DNA of 64,000 nucleotides, taken from positions 1 to 64,000 of the forward strand of contig NZ_JACGLS010000001.1 in assembly GCF_014062345.1 (NCBI RefSeq), read 5' to 3'. Of the stretch, positions 7,743-18,594 are shown in pieces (the stretch's first letter is position 1; each line of letters starts with the position of its first letter). Position numbers and translations under genes: made by a program. The notes under the pieces were generated by a model that was not told where the DNA came from, did not search any database, and saw only the letters and a program-made list of their open reading frames with translations. Origin of the DNA: Tenacibaculum pelagium. GTDB taxonomy: Bacteria > Bacteroidota > Bacteroidia > Flavobacteriales > Flavobacteriaceae.

Positions 7743-10700
7743 TTATTTTTTAAGGATGACTTTCTTGGTTTTTATTCCAATATTGGTTTCCAGACTTATT
7801 ACATACAGTCCAGTTTCTACAGAAGGTAAATCAATAATATTATTACCAGTTCCATTAAAATGATTTGTATATACGACAGCACCTAAAGTATTGAAGATCG
7901 TAAGCTTAAAGGAGTCTCCAGATATCCCTTTTACAAATAATTTACTGTTTAGATTGTAAAGCATAATATCTGCTAGTGTAGTTTCTAGAGTTTCTACTTG
8001 TGCTTTGGTGTGTAAATAAAATCTTCCTATTCCGTTTGTAGTTTTTGCTATTGTTAATGAGTATTCTTCTTTATTTAAGTTGATAAACTTTCCTAATTCT
8101 CTATCTTCTAAGTACATTTCTATTCCTCTTGGTAATGAAATTCCTTTACCAGAGATAGTTATTGATGTTCCTTCTTTTACTTTAACTCCTATTGGAATAA
8201 TAAATGATTCTTTCGATTCACTTGGTAAGGACTGATACGTAAAGTTTTTTCCTGAAGAACCATCTAATAATCGGGTATAAATATCTAATCCAGCTCCATC
8301 AAAGTTTCCTAAATCATACCCTGCATCTAATCCTTTAGTGGCATTGTTTCTATAACTAATTGTGGTATTTACTTGAACACCTTTAGAAGCTATTGATAAT
8401 TTAATTGTCGGAATATTTGATCCTTTACCAAAAGTTCCTCCTGTAGCTGGTTGTACCATTCGTTGTGCTTGTTTAAAAGCCATGGAACTTGCACTATTCG
8501 TTGTTTTTACAAAAAATCCTTGTCCTGGAGCCAATGAACTCTCTCCACTTACTAAAGTTTTAGGAATGTATTTACTTTGTGTATTATCCCATACATATAC
8601 TCCTACATAGGTAGGATCAAAACTAGCCAAGTTATCATTGATAAAGTTGGTTCCTGAGTTTTCATTGATTGGTAAAAACGCTGTATATGGATTTCCAATA
8701 GCATTCCATTCTGAAACTACAACTGATTTATTTACATCAGTAGTTTCTAAAGATCCAGTAAAGCTAATTGAACCATTACTTGCTCTAGAGATAGCATAAC
8801 TTTGTCCTTTTTGAAAGGTAATGCTGTTCGATGCTAAATCATCTACAGTATAATACACCCATTTATCACCTGCTGATCTACTATCATCATAATATCCCAC
8901 TGCATATCTATTTGGTGTAACCGTAGTATTTACTCGAATAGCATTAGAAGAATCTTCAACAAAATCTTTTACACTCTGACCAGATACTGGCGCAGCTACA
9001 ATACTCCATTGATTTGCCAATAAACCTCCACGTGCATAGGTTACTTGGCCGTTTGAAGTTCCTTTTACTACTAAACTAGCACTATTAGAAGCCGTTGATA
9101 CCATTGCGAAAGTTCCATTATTAACAAAGTTTCCATCCACCATTATTCCTCCGTTAGCATTGATATCAAAAGAAGAAAGTGATTCAACGGTTAAATCATT
9201 TATTTGAATGGCACTAGTTACTTCTGGTGTATTGGTTACATTCGGAACAATTACACTTTGAGTAGTAAGTGGTTCTAGATTGGTAGACCAATTTCCATTG
9301 GTTGTCCAACTGGTATTTACACTTCCATTCCAAGTAACTTGTGATGGATGTACTACATTTACTGTTCTAATAACTTCAACTGCTGCGTTTCCTGAAACCC
9401 CCGTAGCGTTATAAGTAATACTATAACTTCCAATGGCATCAACAAATGCACTTGCATCTATGGTAACATTAGAACCGTCATTTACACTAGCTCCCAACTC
9501 TGTATAACCACTGCCTAATGCAATGTTTTGTGGATTGTCTCCTGTTAATGTAATAACTGGGGTACTACAACTGTCAGTAATATCTTGCACGCTATCCCAA
9601 GCGGTTGGATGGGTTCCAACAAATGATAGGGTAGAAGAGCCGTTACCATTATGGATATAATTGAATAAACCACATAAGCTTGTAGTATTTTCTTGGTTCT
9701 GGATTACTAATGTATTGGTTACATTTTGTAACCCAAATAAATCAATTGTTAGTAAAGCATTGTTATTTCTAATAGTAGAATCTGTACTAGTTAATTCCGT
9801 AACGTTTTGTAAAGCGCTTATATCTGCCAGATTTCCATTAAAGCTAATACCTAAAATACCAATAGATGTTAATGATGCTAAGAAAGAATTATCGAATGTT
9901 GTAATTAATTCATTTTCAGAAATACTTAAGGTATTTATAGATGTAATAGTTAATTTAGGAAAACCTTCTAAACTACTAACTAAATCACAATTAGATAAAT
10001 TAAAACTTCCTAAAGTAGTTAATTCATCAAGTCCCTGAAGATTATTTAAACTAACAAGATCTCTTAATAAAAGTTGACCGCTAATACTTGTTAGATTTTG
10101 AAGGAAACTCAAATTGGTTATTCCTAAGTTGTCTAAACTGAAATTACCACCTATGGTTGATAGCGCTGGTGTTGTAATGGTAGTTAGTTGTTGACAATGA
10201 TCAATAGAAGCATTGTTACTAATACTTGTTAGCTTAGAAATACTTAATGTAGTTAAACCACTACAACTACCAATGGCTAGACGACCTGTAACTGTTTGTA
10301 ATTCTGGAGCGGTGATAGATTGTAAACTATGCATATCAGCAATTAGAAAATTCCCTGTACTTTCTAGAAGAGCTAAATTAAGATTGGTCATTCCACCTAC
10401 ATTATTATTCATTCTAAATTCTCCACTTACTTGGGTCAATTTTGGAATTGAAATAGAACTTAATGAGCTATTGAATGTAATAGAAAAATTTGAACTTATA
10501 GTTTGTATTTCATCAAAAGCAATCGTTGATAATATTGAATTATTTGTGATAGCTATACTTGAAATAGAAGTAAGTTGATTAAGAATTGAAATATCTGTTA
10601 GTTGGTCTAGATTGTTAACCTCAAAACTTCCCCCCAAACTTGTAATGTTTGAAAAACTTACTATTGATGTGATGTTAGACATGTCTTTAAATGTGATATT

Positions 10701-13700
10701 ACCTCCAATAGTAGTTAAGTTTGAAAATCCTGATAAATCATTAGAAATATTTCCTTCTAAATGTAGGTTACCAGAAATAGTATGAATCTTAGAAAAACCT
10801 GATAAATCAGTAATAGTACCGTTAATAGTTACATCTCCTTCAATAATTCCGCAATCTCCTAAAGTTGCTGTAAAAGTATCTACTTCGGTTTGTGAGGTTA
10901 ATGTTACATCTCCTATTACTATACAGTCGCAACTATTAGAAACATTATTAGCAGAAGCATCAATCCAGTTACTAGTAACACCTGATAAAGCAAAATTGCT
11001 TAAAGTTCCATTAAAATTGTTAGAAGAGCTATCAGTTAAAGTTGTTAATCCGCTATTGTCTGCACCAGAAATCCCCGAATTAAAATTATAACTAGCTATT
11101 AAGTTGTTTTGTGACATATCAGCTGTACAACCATTTAATTGACCAACTTCAAATGCACTTAATGTTTTTGTCCAGATACGTAATTCATCTAATTGACCAT
11201 CAAAATAACCACCCGTATCTCCACTTGGACTATCGGCGGCTGTATATCCTAATTGAATATTTGCCGTGGTAGATGTTACTGTAGGAGTTCCAACCCAACC
11301 TGTTGATCTTGCTAGCGTACCATCAATATAACATCGAGCATTTCCTGAATCTAAGGTAATTGCCACGTGATGCCACTCATCATCATCTACTTTAGTTGCT
11401 GGACTTAATAAACGAGTAACATAATTTGAAGTACTTGCATAGTAGTAAAATTCTATTCTTCCTCCATCAAGATTAACTCTCCATCCGTTATTGCCATTTG
11501 GTGTAAATTTATTAATAACACCACCAAGACCGTCTGTAGTTTTAATCCAAAAATCAACAGAGAAATTTAGATTGTTTTGAGAAGTATTGTGTGAAATAGT
11601 TACCAAATCATCAGAACCATCAAAATCTAAACCTGTTCCCGGAGGAATACCAGTTCCTTGGATAGTAAAACTATAAGTAGGTTCATCACAATCATCACTA
11701 CTAATAACTACCGTAGCCGTTTTTATTCCACCAGAGGTAGGAGTAAAAGTTATAATTAATGAAGCAGATTCTGTAGCGGGTATTGGATTATTACTTGGAT
11801 TTCGAGTAATTGAAAAATCACTAGTATCACCGGTAAGTACTATTCCACTAACATTTAATGAAGCTGAACCATCAGAATTACGAATAAAAAAGCTCATTTC
11901 TTTAGAGCTACCTACATTAACACTATCAGCATCAGTATTATCACCAGAAATAGGAGTAGTGTCTCCAGTTAAGATATCATTACCATTACCTTGTACATTG
12001 ATTTCAGGAATAGCCACTGAACAATTTCCTGAAATATTATTGGCTGTAGTATCTACCCAATTAGAGCTAGGACCTGTTAAAGAAAAGTTTGTTAGCGTAC
12101 CATCTAAATTATTGGAAGTTTCGTCATTTGCAGTGGATTTAGATGAATTATTAGCATTTACATTTCCTTCATTCAGTTTATAATAAGCAACTAATCCAGA
12201 TTCATTTCCTGTTAACTCACAAGTTTCCTGAGCACTTAGTTCATCTGAGCATAATGCACGACTCCAAAAACGAATTTCATCTAATTCACCTGAAAAGTAT
12301 TGATTAGAATAGCTAGAATATCCAATAAAAGTACTTTCTGTATTGGTAGGTGCATTGGGAGTTGTAGCATAAGAATTACTTGAATTTGCAGTTCCATCAA
12401 CATAAAACTGAACAGTATTATCTCCAAAAACAATAGAAAAGCGATGCCAATTACCATCATTTAAACCAGAAATACTCGAATTTACTGTAGTGGTTATATT
12501 GGAACTTTTATAGTAAAAACGTAACCTCCCTGTATCTGATAATTGAATAGAAAAACCGTTTTCATTGGTAGCATCATATTTACTAATTATTGGGTTATTA
12601 TCTGTCGTTGAAGATGTTTTAAAATAGCCTTCCACAGTGAATGTGTTGGTGTTAAAAGAACTATTATGACTAATACTTATATGGTCATCCGTTCCGTCAA
12701 AATCAAGTCCCGTTGCAGGAGTATATCCTGTTCCTTCGATTGCAAAAGTGAAAGTTCCATTGTCACAATCATTATTTGAAATTTCAACAGTTGCTGTTCT
12801 ATGTGCATTTGCTGAAGGAGTAAAAAGGATACGTAAGTTTCCTGACGCTCCTGCGGCTATGGTTGTAGGCGATTCAATAATAGAGAAATCTGTAGAACCA
12901 TTAATAGTAATATTTGAAATGTTCAAACTTGCACTTCCTGAATTATTGATTGTATAATCTGCAGGTTCTGCTTGTCCTAATTGTACGTTACCAAAGGAAG
13001 TATTATTAGTTACGACTACATCGGTATCTCCGTTATTAATATCCTTATTATTTGAAGAAATTTTAATAATTGGTTCTGTGTAGGTACTGCAAGTTCCAGT
13101 AAGCCCATTTGAGCTAGCATCAATCCAATTTGAACTTGTTCCTGTTAATCCAAAATTATTCAAAGTACCTTGAGGAGGAATACCTGAACTAATGGTATGT
13201 TTTGGATCAAGTGTTGAAAACATAGGAAAGTTATTTCCGTTTTCTACACCATTGTTAAATGTATAGTACGCAATTAAATTATCTTCACTTCCTGTAAGTT
13301 GACATTTAAACTGATTAGAAATTCTACAACTAGATAAATCCATATCCCATACACGAAAATCATCAATTGCTCCTGCATAGTATTGTACACCACCAATAGC
13401 ACTACCGATGGTTAAATTATTGCTATTATCTATAAGTGCTTCAGAAAGAGTAAGTGTATTTTCAAGAGTTCCATCAATAAAAATTTGATAATTACTTCCA
13501 TTATAAATAATAGCTACGTGCTGCCATTGATTGTTTACAATAGGAGGAGTCATAAAGGTTTTAGGACCACTTGAAGTAAAAAATGTAAAATTTAGCTGTA
13601 AAGAAGTGTCTATTCGTAAATTATACCCAGAACTCCCACTCATATTATCAAAAATGAAATGTTCATTAGTACCAGAAATTTCAGGTTTTATCCAAAATTC

Positions 13701-14276
13701 TAAAGTGAAATTCCCACCATTTATATTATAATTACCACTATTAAATGTAATATTATCATTCACACCATCAAAGTGTAACCCACTTCCTTGTTCGTAAGCG
13801 GTTCCTTGAATAGCAAACGTAAAAGTACCGTTGGTGGCATCGTCACTGGTAATGGTTACAGTAGCATTTTTAGTACCAACGGTTTGGGGGGTGAACTTGA
13901 TATTTAATTCTTCACTTGCTCCAGGTGCTACCATTGTAGGAGATGTTCCTTCAATTTCAAAATCGCTTGCGTTAGCCCCAGTAATAGTAATACTAGAAAT
14001 ATTGAGAATATCCATTAGGCTCATGTTTTCAATTGTGAAAGTTGAAAGATTTGTTTCCCCAGCTGCAGTATTCATAAAAAGAGTGCCATCTGGTTCTGAT
14101 ACATTGGTTTGTCCATTGGTAAACGGACTTCCCATAGGATCAAATCCTTTTACTTTAATTTGACCAGCAAAAGTTTTTGCAGGATCTGTTCGTTTGTTTG
14201 CATGGATACTTTCTGAAAGAAAGATACATGTTATTGCATACAGCAATGTGAGTATTAGTAGGGCCGTTTTTTTCAT
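7743..14276 (-). CDS. Giant T9SS type A secreted protein with LamG and choice-of-anchor D domains
   Basis: 2177 residues. Signal peptide at 1-27. Three alternations follow: a choice-of-anchor D/ASPM-SPD-2-Hydin-like module (about 60-160, 410-520, 765-880), then a LamG/concanavalin-like jelly roll starting GL.FDG.D (about 165-370, 522-745, 879-1105). Residues about 1118-1490 are leucine-rich receptor-L-like repeats (LSGFSNLTTIGGNITF). Residues about 1575-1650 are a DUF5011/Ig-like domain (GYTELGASVND). Then comes a low-complexity strand region. The last about 80 residues are the type A sorting tail (FNTLGAVVYTNHF, ending KKVILKK). Expected to be exported by T9SS and attached to the cell surface; LamG domains suggest glycan or host-surface binding, but the ligand is unknown. 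Confidence 0.9.
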   Translation of the reverse strand: MKKTALLILTLLYAITCIFLSESIHANKRTDPAKTFAGQIKVKGFDPMGSPFTNGQTNVSEPDGTLFMNTAAGETNLSTFTIENMSLMDILNISSITITGANASDFEIEGTSPTMVAPGASEELNIKFTPQTVGTKNATVTITSDDATNGTFTFAIQGTAYEQGSGLHFDGVNDNITFNSGNYNINGGNFTLEFWIKPEISGTNEHFIFDNMSGSSGYNLRIDTSLQLNFTFFTSSGPKTFMTPPIVNNQWQHVAIIYNGSNYQIFIDGTLENTLTLSEALIDNSNNLTIGSAIGGVQYYAGAIDDFRVWDMDLSSCRISNQFKCQLTGSEDNLIAYYTFNNGVENGNNFPMFSTLDPKHTISSGIPPQGTLNNFGLTGTSSNWIDASSNGLTGTCSTYTEPIIKISSNNKDINNGDTDVVVTNNTSFGNVQLGQAEPADYTINNSGSASLNISNITINGSTDFSIIESPTTIAAGASGNLRILFTPSANAHRTATVEISNNDCDNGTFTFAIEGTGYTPATGLDFDGTDDHISISHNSSFNTNTFTVEGYFKTSSTTDNNPIISKYDATNENGFSIQLSDTGRLRFYYKSSNITTTVNSSISGLNDGNWHRFSIVFGDNTVQFYVDGTANSSNSYATTPNAPTNTESTFIGYSSYSNQYFSGELDEIRFWSRALCSDELSAQETCELTGNESGLVAYYKLNEGNVNANNSSKSTANDETSNNLDGTLTNFSLTGPSSNWVDTTANNISGNCSVAIPEINVQGNGNDILTGDTTPISGDNTDADSVNVGSSKEMSFFIRNSDGSASLNVSGIVLTGDTSDFSITRNPSNNPIPATESASLIITFTPTSGGIKTATVVISSDDCDEPTYSFTIQGTGIPPGTGLDFDGSDDLVTISHNTSQNNLNFSVDFWIKTTDGLGGVINKFTPNGNNGWRVNLDGGRIEFYYYASTSNYVTRLLSPATKVDDDEWHHVAITLDSGNARCYIDGTLARSTGWVGTPTVTSTTANIQLGYTAADSPSGDTGGYFDGQLDELRIWTKTLSAFEVGQLNGCTADMSQNNLIASYNFNSGISGADNSGLTTLTDSSSNNFNGTLSNFALSGVTSNWIDASANNVSNSCDCIVIGDVTLTSQTEVDTFTATLGDCGIIEGDVTINGTITDLSGFSKIHTISGNLHLEGNISNDLSGFSNLTTIGGNITFKDMSNITSIVSFSNITSLGGSFEVNNLDQLTDISILNQLTSISSIAITNNSILSTIAFDEIQTISSNFSITFNSSLSSISIPKLTQVSGEFRMNNNVGGMTNLNLALLESTGNFLIADMHSLQSITAPELQTVTGRLAIGSCSGLTTLSISKLTSISNNASIDHCQQLTTITTPALSTIGGNFSLDNLGITNLSFLQNLTSISGQLLLRDLVSLNNLQGLDELTTLGSFNLSNCDLVSSLEGFPKLTITSINTLSISENELITTFDNSFLASLTSIGILGISFNGNLADISALQNVTELTSTDSTIRNNNALLTIDLFGLQNVTNTLVIQNQENTTSLCGLFNYIHNGNGSSTLSFVGTHPTAWDSVQDITDSCSTPVITLTGDNPQNIALGSGYTELGASVNDGSNVTIDASAFVDAIGSYSITYNATGVSGNAAVEVIRTVNVVHPSQVTWNGSVNTSWTTNGNWSTNLEPLTTQSVIVPNVTNTPEVTSAIQINDLTVESLSSFDINANGGIMVDGNFVNNGTFAMVSTASNSASLVVKGTSNGQVTYARGGLLANQWSIVAAPVSGQSVKDFVEDSSNAIRVNTTVTPNRYAVGYYDDSRSAGDKWVYYTVDDLASNSITFQKGQSYAISRASNGSISFTGSLETTDVNKSVVVSEWNAIGNPYTAFLPINENSGTNFINDNLASFDPTYVGVYVWDNTQSKYIPKTLVSGESSLAPGQGFFVKTTNSASSMAFKQAQRMVQPATGGTFGKGSNIPTIKLSIASKGVQVNTTISYRNNATKGLDAGYDLGNFDGAGLDIYTRLLDGSSGKNFTYQSLPSESKESFIIPIGVKVKEGTSITISGKGISLPRGIEMYLEDRELGKFINLNKEEYSLTIAKTTNGIGRFYLHTKAQVETLETTLADIMLYNLNSKLFVKGISGDSFKLTIFNTLGAVVYTNHFNGTGNNIIDLPSVETGLYVISLETNIGIKTKKVILKK

Positions 14277-14315
14277 AAGAGAGAAGTTTGGTAGACTTTA
14301 TTAAACTTATAGTTT

Positions 14316-14340
14316 GTTTTGTGACACAATGGTACAAAAC
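14316..14340. promoter_or_regulatory. Inverted repeat between divergent genes (candidate operator)
   Basis: GTTTTGT (14316-14322) and ACAAAAC (14334-14340) form a perfect 7-bp inverted repeat with an 11-base spacer. It lies 40-64 bases before the T9SS giant and about 150 bases before the TPR-LuxR gene, a place where a regulator of either could bind. Sequence symmetry only. Confidence 0.3.
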
Positions 14341-14489
14341 TGTTCTTATTACCAAGCTTTTTTATGGTTACAAAAAGTTTCATCCCTTTGTTCTTAGGGG
14401 GTTTGGAGAATTTTGTTTATTTTGGAATTGTAAAGTGTTTATCTTTATCTATTTATATTTGTGTTACTTTTTTAACACTCCCACAGTTT

Positions 14490-16151
14490 ATGAGGCTATT
14501 TTTATTAGTTGTTTTTTATACGGTTATAGGTACAGTTTTTGGACAAGTACCTCAAGATTCTTTGGTTATTGAATTAAGGGGGAAAGTTGAAAATGCTCAG
14601 AACGACTCTGTAAAGGTTCATTATTTGATTAAGCTTACAAAAAAGGTAGAAAAATCTAATATAGGTCAAGGAAGAGAATTAATAATGGAGACTTTGGGAA
14701 TTATAAATGATATAGAAATTCCAAATGACTATTTTTTAAAGCAAAAAGCATCTATATTAGATGCCTTAGGTAAATACGAATCCCGACAAATTAATTATCA
14801 AAATTCTCTTAATTTTAGGCTACAAGCTTTAAAGATTAGAGAAGCGTTAAAAGACTCAATTGAAATAGCCAAAAGTTATCATAGTATGGGGATGTTATTT
14901 CGATATCAAAAGGAATATGATAAGTCAAAATTCTATTTCCTAAAGTCTCTTGAGATACAAAAGAAAAATATAGATAGTGCCCAATTTGCTAGAACTTATA
15001 ACATGTTAGGAGTAAGTTATTATTATAACAAGCAAAATGACTCGGCAATGTACTGCTATAAACTTTCTAGAAATTATTACCCTACAGCTTTTGGAAAAAC
15101 AAGACCTAATGAAAACATAGCTGCAATCTATTACACTACAGGTAATTATGAGAGAGCCATTGAAATATATAAAAAAAACTTAGCATTGTATAAATCAGAA
15201 GAAAACAACGATTTTATCATTAATGTTCAAATGCATCTTGCTAAAATTCATTCTGATTTAGGTAGACATCAACAAGCAATACATTATATTGATAAAACAT
15301 TATTCTATGCTAAAAAATATGGAAATACTTCGAAATTGCCACTTATATACCAATTAAGAAGCCATATTTTCGAAAAAATGGGCAATTATAGGTATGCCCT
15401 TGGTTATTACAAAACCCATAAATATTACTACGATTCTATTTTCAATGTTAAAAATGCAAAGAAGATTACTGAATTAGAGTTGAATTATAAATTTCAAAAA
15501 GAAAAACAAGCTGATAGTTTGCAATTCGCAAATGAAAAACAAGCGTTGGAATTAATGACTGAGGTAAAGCAAGCAAGAAATAGACTTTACATTGTTGTAT
15601 TATTATCAATTTCTATACTCGGTATTACACTTTTGATTATTGTGAATAATAGAAGAAGACTCAACAGAGAACGTTTTAAAAAGGAACAGTTTGCAAAAGA
15701 ATTGTTAGATGAGCAATTAAAACATACTACTTATCAAGCAAAACAATTGGTGGCAGATAATAAAATGCGTTTGCAGTTTAAGCAAGAGTTTTTGACTAAG
15801 CTAAAGAAGGTAAAAAAGCATGGAGATGATGTAGATGCTTCTGGCTTTCAATCGTTAATCGTAGACTTGACCTCACAAATACAAACTGAAAGTAAATTTG
15901 ATTCTATTGGAGATAATATTGAACAACTAGACAAAGAGTTTAATGAAAAACTTAGAATTCAATACCCAGATTTAACTAAGTCTGAAAGAGAGATTTGCGC
16001 TTTGATGCGAATGAATTTAAGTATCAAGGAAATTATGATCATTAGAAATGTTAGTATGGGATCTGTAAAAGCTTCTCGTCACCGTATTCGAAAAAAAATG
16101 GGACTAGAAAGAGGGCAGGAGTTAGAACAAGCTATAATGGAGTTGGTGTAA
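14490..16151 (+). CDS. TPR sensor with membrane helix and LuxR-type HTH
   Basis: 553 residues from the ATG at 14490, chosen because it begins a signal peptide (MRLFLLVVFYTVIGTVFG); a longer frame from 14364 would add 42 residues in front of it. Residues about 25-330 are tetratricopeptide repeats (periplasmic), 365-390 a membrane helix (LYIVVLLSISILGITLLIIV), 390-470 a coiled coil, and 490-553 a LuxR/GerE-like HTH (TKSEREICALMRMNLSIKEI, then SVKASRHRIRKKMG). This is a one-component membrane regulator: periplasmic TPR sensing and cytoplasmic DNA binding. It is divergent from the T9SS giant, which is its likeliest nearby target. It ends 1 base from the convergent topB stop. Confidence 0.85.
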   Translation: MRLFLLVVFYTVIGTVFGQVPQDSLVIELRGKVENAQNDSVKVHYLIKLTKKVEKSNIGQGRELIMETLGIINDIEIPNDYFLKQKASILDALGKYESRQINYQNSLNFRLQALKIREALKDSIEIAKSYHSMGMLFRYQKEYDKSKFYFLKSLEIQKKNIDSAQFARTYNMLGVSYYYNKQNDSAMYCYKLSRNYYPTAFGKTRPNENIAAIYYTTGNYERAIEIYKKNLALYKSEENNDFIINVQMHLAKIHSDLGRHQQAIHYIDKTLFYAKKYGNTSKLPLIYQLRSHIFEKMGNYRYALGYYKTHKYYYDSIFNVKNAKKITELELNYKFQKEKQADSLQFANEKQALELMTEVKQARNRLYIVVLLSISILGITLLIIVNNRRRLNRERFKKEQFAKELLDEQLKHTTYQAKQLVADNKMRLQFKQEFLTKLKKVKKHGDDVDASGFQSLIVDLTSQIQTESKFDSIGDNIEQLDKEFNEKLRIQYPDLTKSEREICALMRMNLSIKEIMIIRNVSMGSVKASRHRIRKKMGLERGQELEQAIMELV

Positions 16152-16152
16152 C

Positions 16153-18453
16153 CTAATTATTAGAACTTAATATTTCAAGAACAAATTCTTTAGTCAATGG
16201 TTTTCCGTTGGCTATTTTTTTGATGTTATCGAAGGTAAATACAAAATCACAACCGTTCTTGTATTCAGAACAACCATAGGCCGATTTTCCTTTTAAAACA
16301 GTTCCTTTTTTACATTTTGGGCAACTTATAATTTCTGGAATTTTATTTGTAGTAGCTACTTTTTTAGGTTCAAATTTTAAATTAAAATTATCATCAAAAC
16401 GAATTAAACCTTCAACTTTATTTTCGTTGTGTTTAAAACCTTTTAAGTTAGTTGTACACCCTTTATCTAATAATCTAATTAACTGATTTTCGGATACTTT
16501 TTTAGCCATAAATTCAAAAGGCAATTTAAAGTCGCATCCACTTTTGTAAGCAGAACATCCGTAAGCAGTGCTACCTTTTAGTAATTGTCCGTTTTTACAC
16601 TTTGGACACTCTTTACCAATAATAGTTTTTTTCTTAGAAGTAGATTTTTTTGCAGGAATTTTTCTTGTCTTTTTTTCTGAAGAAAGACGTTTTATTTTAT
16701 TGCTAGAACGAACTTCGTATACTAATTCGTCTACCATTTTTTTCATGTTATTGATGAAAGTTCCTGCATTAAATTCACCACGTTCAATTTCTTTTAACCG
16801 TTTTTCCCAACGTCCCGTTAATTCAGCAGATTTAAGTAGTTTATTATCAATTAAATCAATTAAATCGATTCCTGTTTGTGTAGGAACTACTAGTTTTTTC
16901 TGACGCTCGATATATTTACGTCGAAACAAGGTTTCGATAATACTTGCACGCGTTGACGGACGACCAATTCCGTTTTCTTTCATCAATTCTCGCATTTCAT
17001 CATCATCAACTTGTTTACCTGCGGTTTCCATAGCACGTAATAAACTTGCTTCGGTATAATTACGAGGTGGTTTGGTTTCTTTTTCTAAGAAACTTGGTTC
17101 ATGCGGTCCTTTTTCACCTTTTTCAAAAGTGGGAAGGATGTCTTTTTCTTCTGATTTTTTTGATTCACTTCCGTATTCAAAAACTTCTCGCCATCCTTTG
17201 GTTAAAATTTCTTTACCAGAAGTTCTAAATGGAACTTTATCGGCTTCTCCTTTAACTTCAGTCTTAGAAACCTCACTATCTGGATAAAAAACAGCAATAA
17301 AGCGTCGTGCAATAATATCATACACTTGCTGTTGATTATACTGTAAATTATTTTGAATTCCAGTTGGAATAATCGCGTGGTGATCGGTTACTTTTTTATC
17401 ATCAAAAACCTTTTTAGATTTCTTTATTTTTTTTCCTAATAAAGGTTGTGTTAATTCACTATAATTAGTCAGTTTACTTAAAATACCAGGTACTTTTGGG
17501 TAAATATCATTTGGTAAAAAAGTAGTATCAACTCTAGGATATGTAACTACTTTCATTTCGTATAACTTCTGAACTATTTTTAAGGTTTCATCCGCAGAAA
17601 ATCCGAATTTATTATTACAATATACTTGTAATCCTGTTAAATCAAATAACTTAGGCGCGTATTCTTTTCCTTTCTTTTTGGTGACTGAAGTAATTTCAAA
17701 ATCACTTTGTTTTACCTTATCAGCAAAGGCTTGACCTTCTTCCTTTTTTAAAAACCGACCTTCTTCACAACTGAACAGTGTATCGCGATATAAGGTTTGC
17801 AATTCCCAATAAGGTTGAGGCTTAAAATTTTCAATTTCTTTATAGCGATTTACCAACATGGCTAGGGTAGGAGTTTGCACTCTACCGATGGATAATATTT
17901 GTTTATAGCCACCAAATTTTACGGTATATAAACGAGTTGCGTTTAAGCCTAATAACCAATCGCCAATAGCACGAGAAAATCCTGCGTAATATAGGTTATC
18001 GTATTGTTCAGCAGGTTTTAGATTATTAAAACCTTCTTTAATGGCTTCTTCGGTTAAGGAAGAAATCCATAAACGTTTTACTTCTCCTTTATAATTCGCT
18101 TGGTTTATTACCCAGCGTTGTATTAATTCTCCTTCTGTACCCGCATCCCCACAGTTTATAATTTCATCAGCTTTTTCGAATAAACCTTTTACAATATTAA
18201 ACTGTTTTTTAATACCAGCATCGTCTGTTACTTTGGTATTAAAACGTTCTGGAAGCATGGGTAAGTTGTTTAAATCCCAACTTTTCCAATGCGGTTTGTA
18301 GTCTTTAGGTTCTAAAAGCGTACATAAATGACCGAAAGTATAGGTTACCGCGTATCCATTACCTTCGAAATAACCATCTCGCTTGGTATTGGCACCTAAT
18401 ATATTAGCAATTTCGCGAGCTACACTCGGCTTTTCGGCGATACAAACTTTCAT
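16153..18453 (-). CDS. topB: DNA topoisomerase III (type IA)
   Basis: 766 residues. N-terminal Toprim domain (MKVCIAEKPSVAREIANILG, then INCGDAGTEGELIQRW with acidic metal ligands), the IA core with catalytic Tyr305 in VVTYPRVDT, GRVQTPTLAMLVNRY, and ENGIGRPSTRASIIETL. Two C-terminal zinc-ribbon-like units CPKCKNGQLLKGS and CPKCKKGTVLKGK, each ending in a CDF segment, lie at about 620-655 and 705-745. It relaxes and decatenates DNA and helps resolve recombination and replication intermediates. Length and tandem C-terminal ribbons are usual for Bacteroidota TopB. It stands alone as a transcript, convergent with the TPR-LuxR gene. Confidence 0.95.
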   Translation of the reverse strand: MKVCIAEKPSVAREIANILGANTKRDGYFEGNGYAVTYTFGHLCTLLEPKDYKPHWKSWDLNNLPMLPERFNTKVTDDAGIKKQFNIVKGLFEKADEIINCGDAGTEGELIQRWVINQANYKGEVKRLWISSLTEEAIKEGFNNLKPAEQYDNLYYAGFSRAIGDWLLGLNATRLYTVKFGGYKQILSIGRVQTPTLAMLVNRYKEIENFKPQPYWELQTLYRDTLFSCEEGRFLKKEEGQAFADKVKQSDFEITSVTKKKGKEYAPKLFDLTGLQVYCNNKFGFSADETLKIVQKLYEMKVVTYPRVDTTFLPNDIYPKVPGILSKLTNYSELTQPLLGKKIKKSKKVFDDKKVTDHHAIIPTGIQNNLQYNQQQVYDIIARRFIAVFYPDSEVSKTEVKGEADKVPFRTSGKEILTKGWREVFEYGSESKKSEEKDILPTFEKGEKGPHEPSFLEKETKPPRNYTEASLLRAMETAGKQVDDDEMRELMKENGIGRPSTRASIIETLFRRKYIERQKKLVVPTQTGIDLIDLIDNKLLKSAELTGRWEKRLKEIERGEFNAGTFINNMKKMVDELVYEVRSSNKIKRLSSEKKTRKIPAKKSTSKKKTIIGKECPKCKNGQLLKGSTAYGCSAYKSGCDFKLPFEFMAKKVSENQLIRLLDKGCTTNLKGFKHNENKVEGLIRFDDNFNLKFEPKKVATTNKIPEIISCPKCKKGTVLKGKSAYGCSEYKNGCDFVFTFDNIKKIANGKPLTKEFVLEILSSNN

Positions 18454-18594
18454 TATTCTAGTTTAGAAACTCGAAAGTAATAAAATATTATGGAATCTAT
18501 TAATGGTAATTTTTGAATAAAATGATATAGTTTTTGCTAAATGATTTATTGCTTGTTTAAGTATATTATATTGAAAATAATTTAACAACCAAAT

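Noticed and set aside
7597..7863. Plus-strand frame of 88 codons
   Set aside because: It overlaps the 57-residue small gene and the 3' end of the giant on the other strand and encodes a leucine/phenylalanine-rich string with no motif.
9661..14163. Several plus-strand open frames (for example 9661-10038, 10213-10578, 13831-14163)
   Set aside because: They lie opposite the T9SS giant, have no family motifs or start signals, and follow from its composition.
14155..14355. Minus-strand 66-codon frame upstream of the giant
   Set aside because: It overlaps the giant's signal-peptide region in another frame and shows no start signal or motif.
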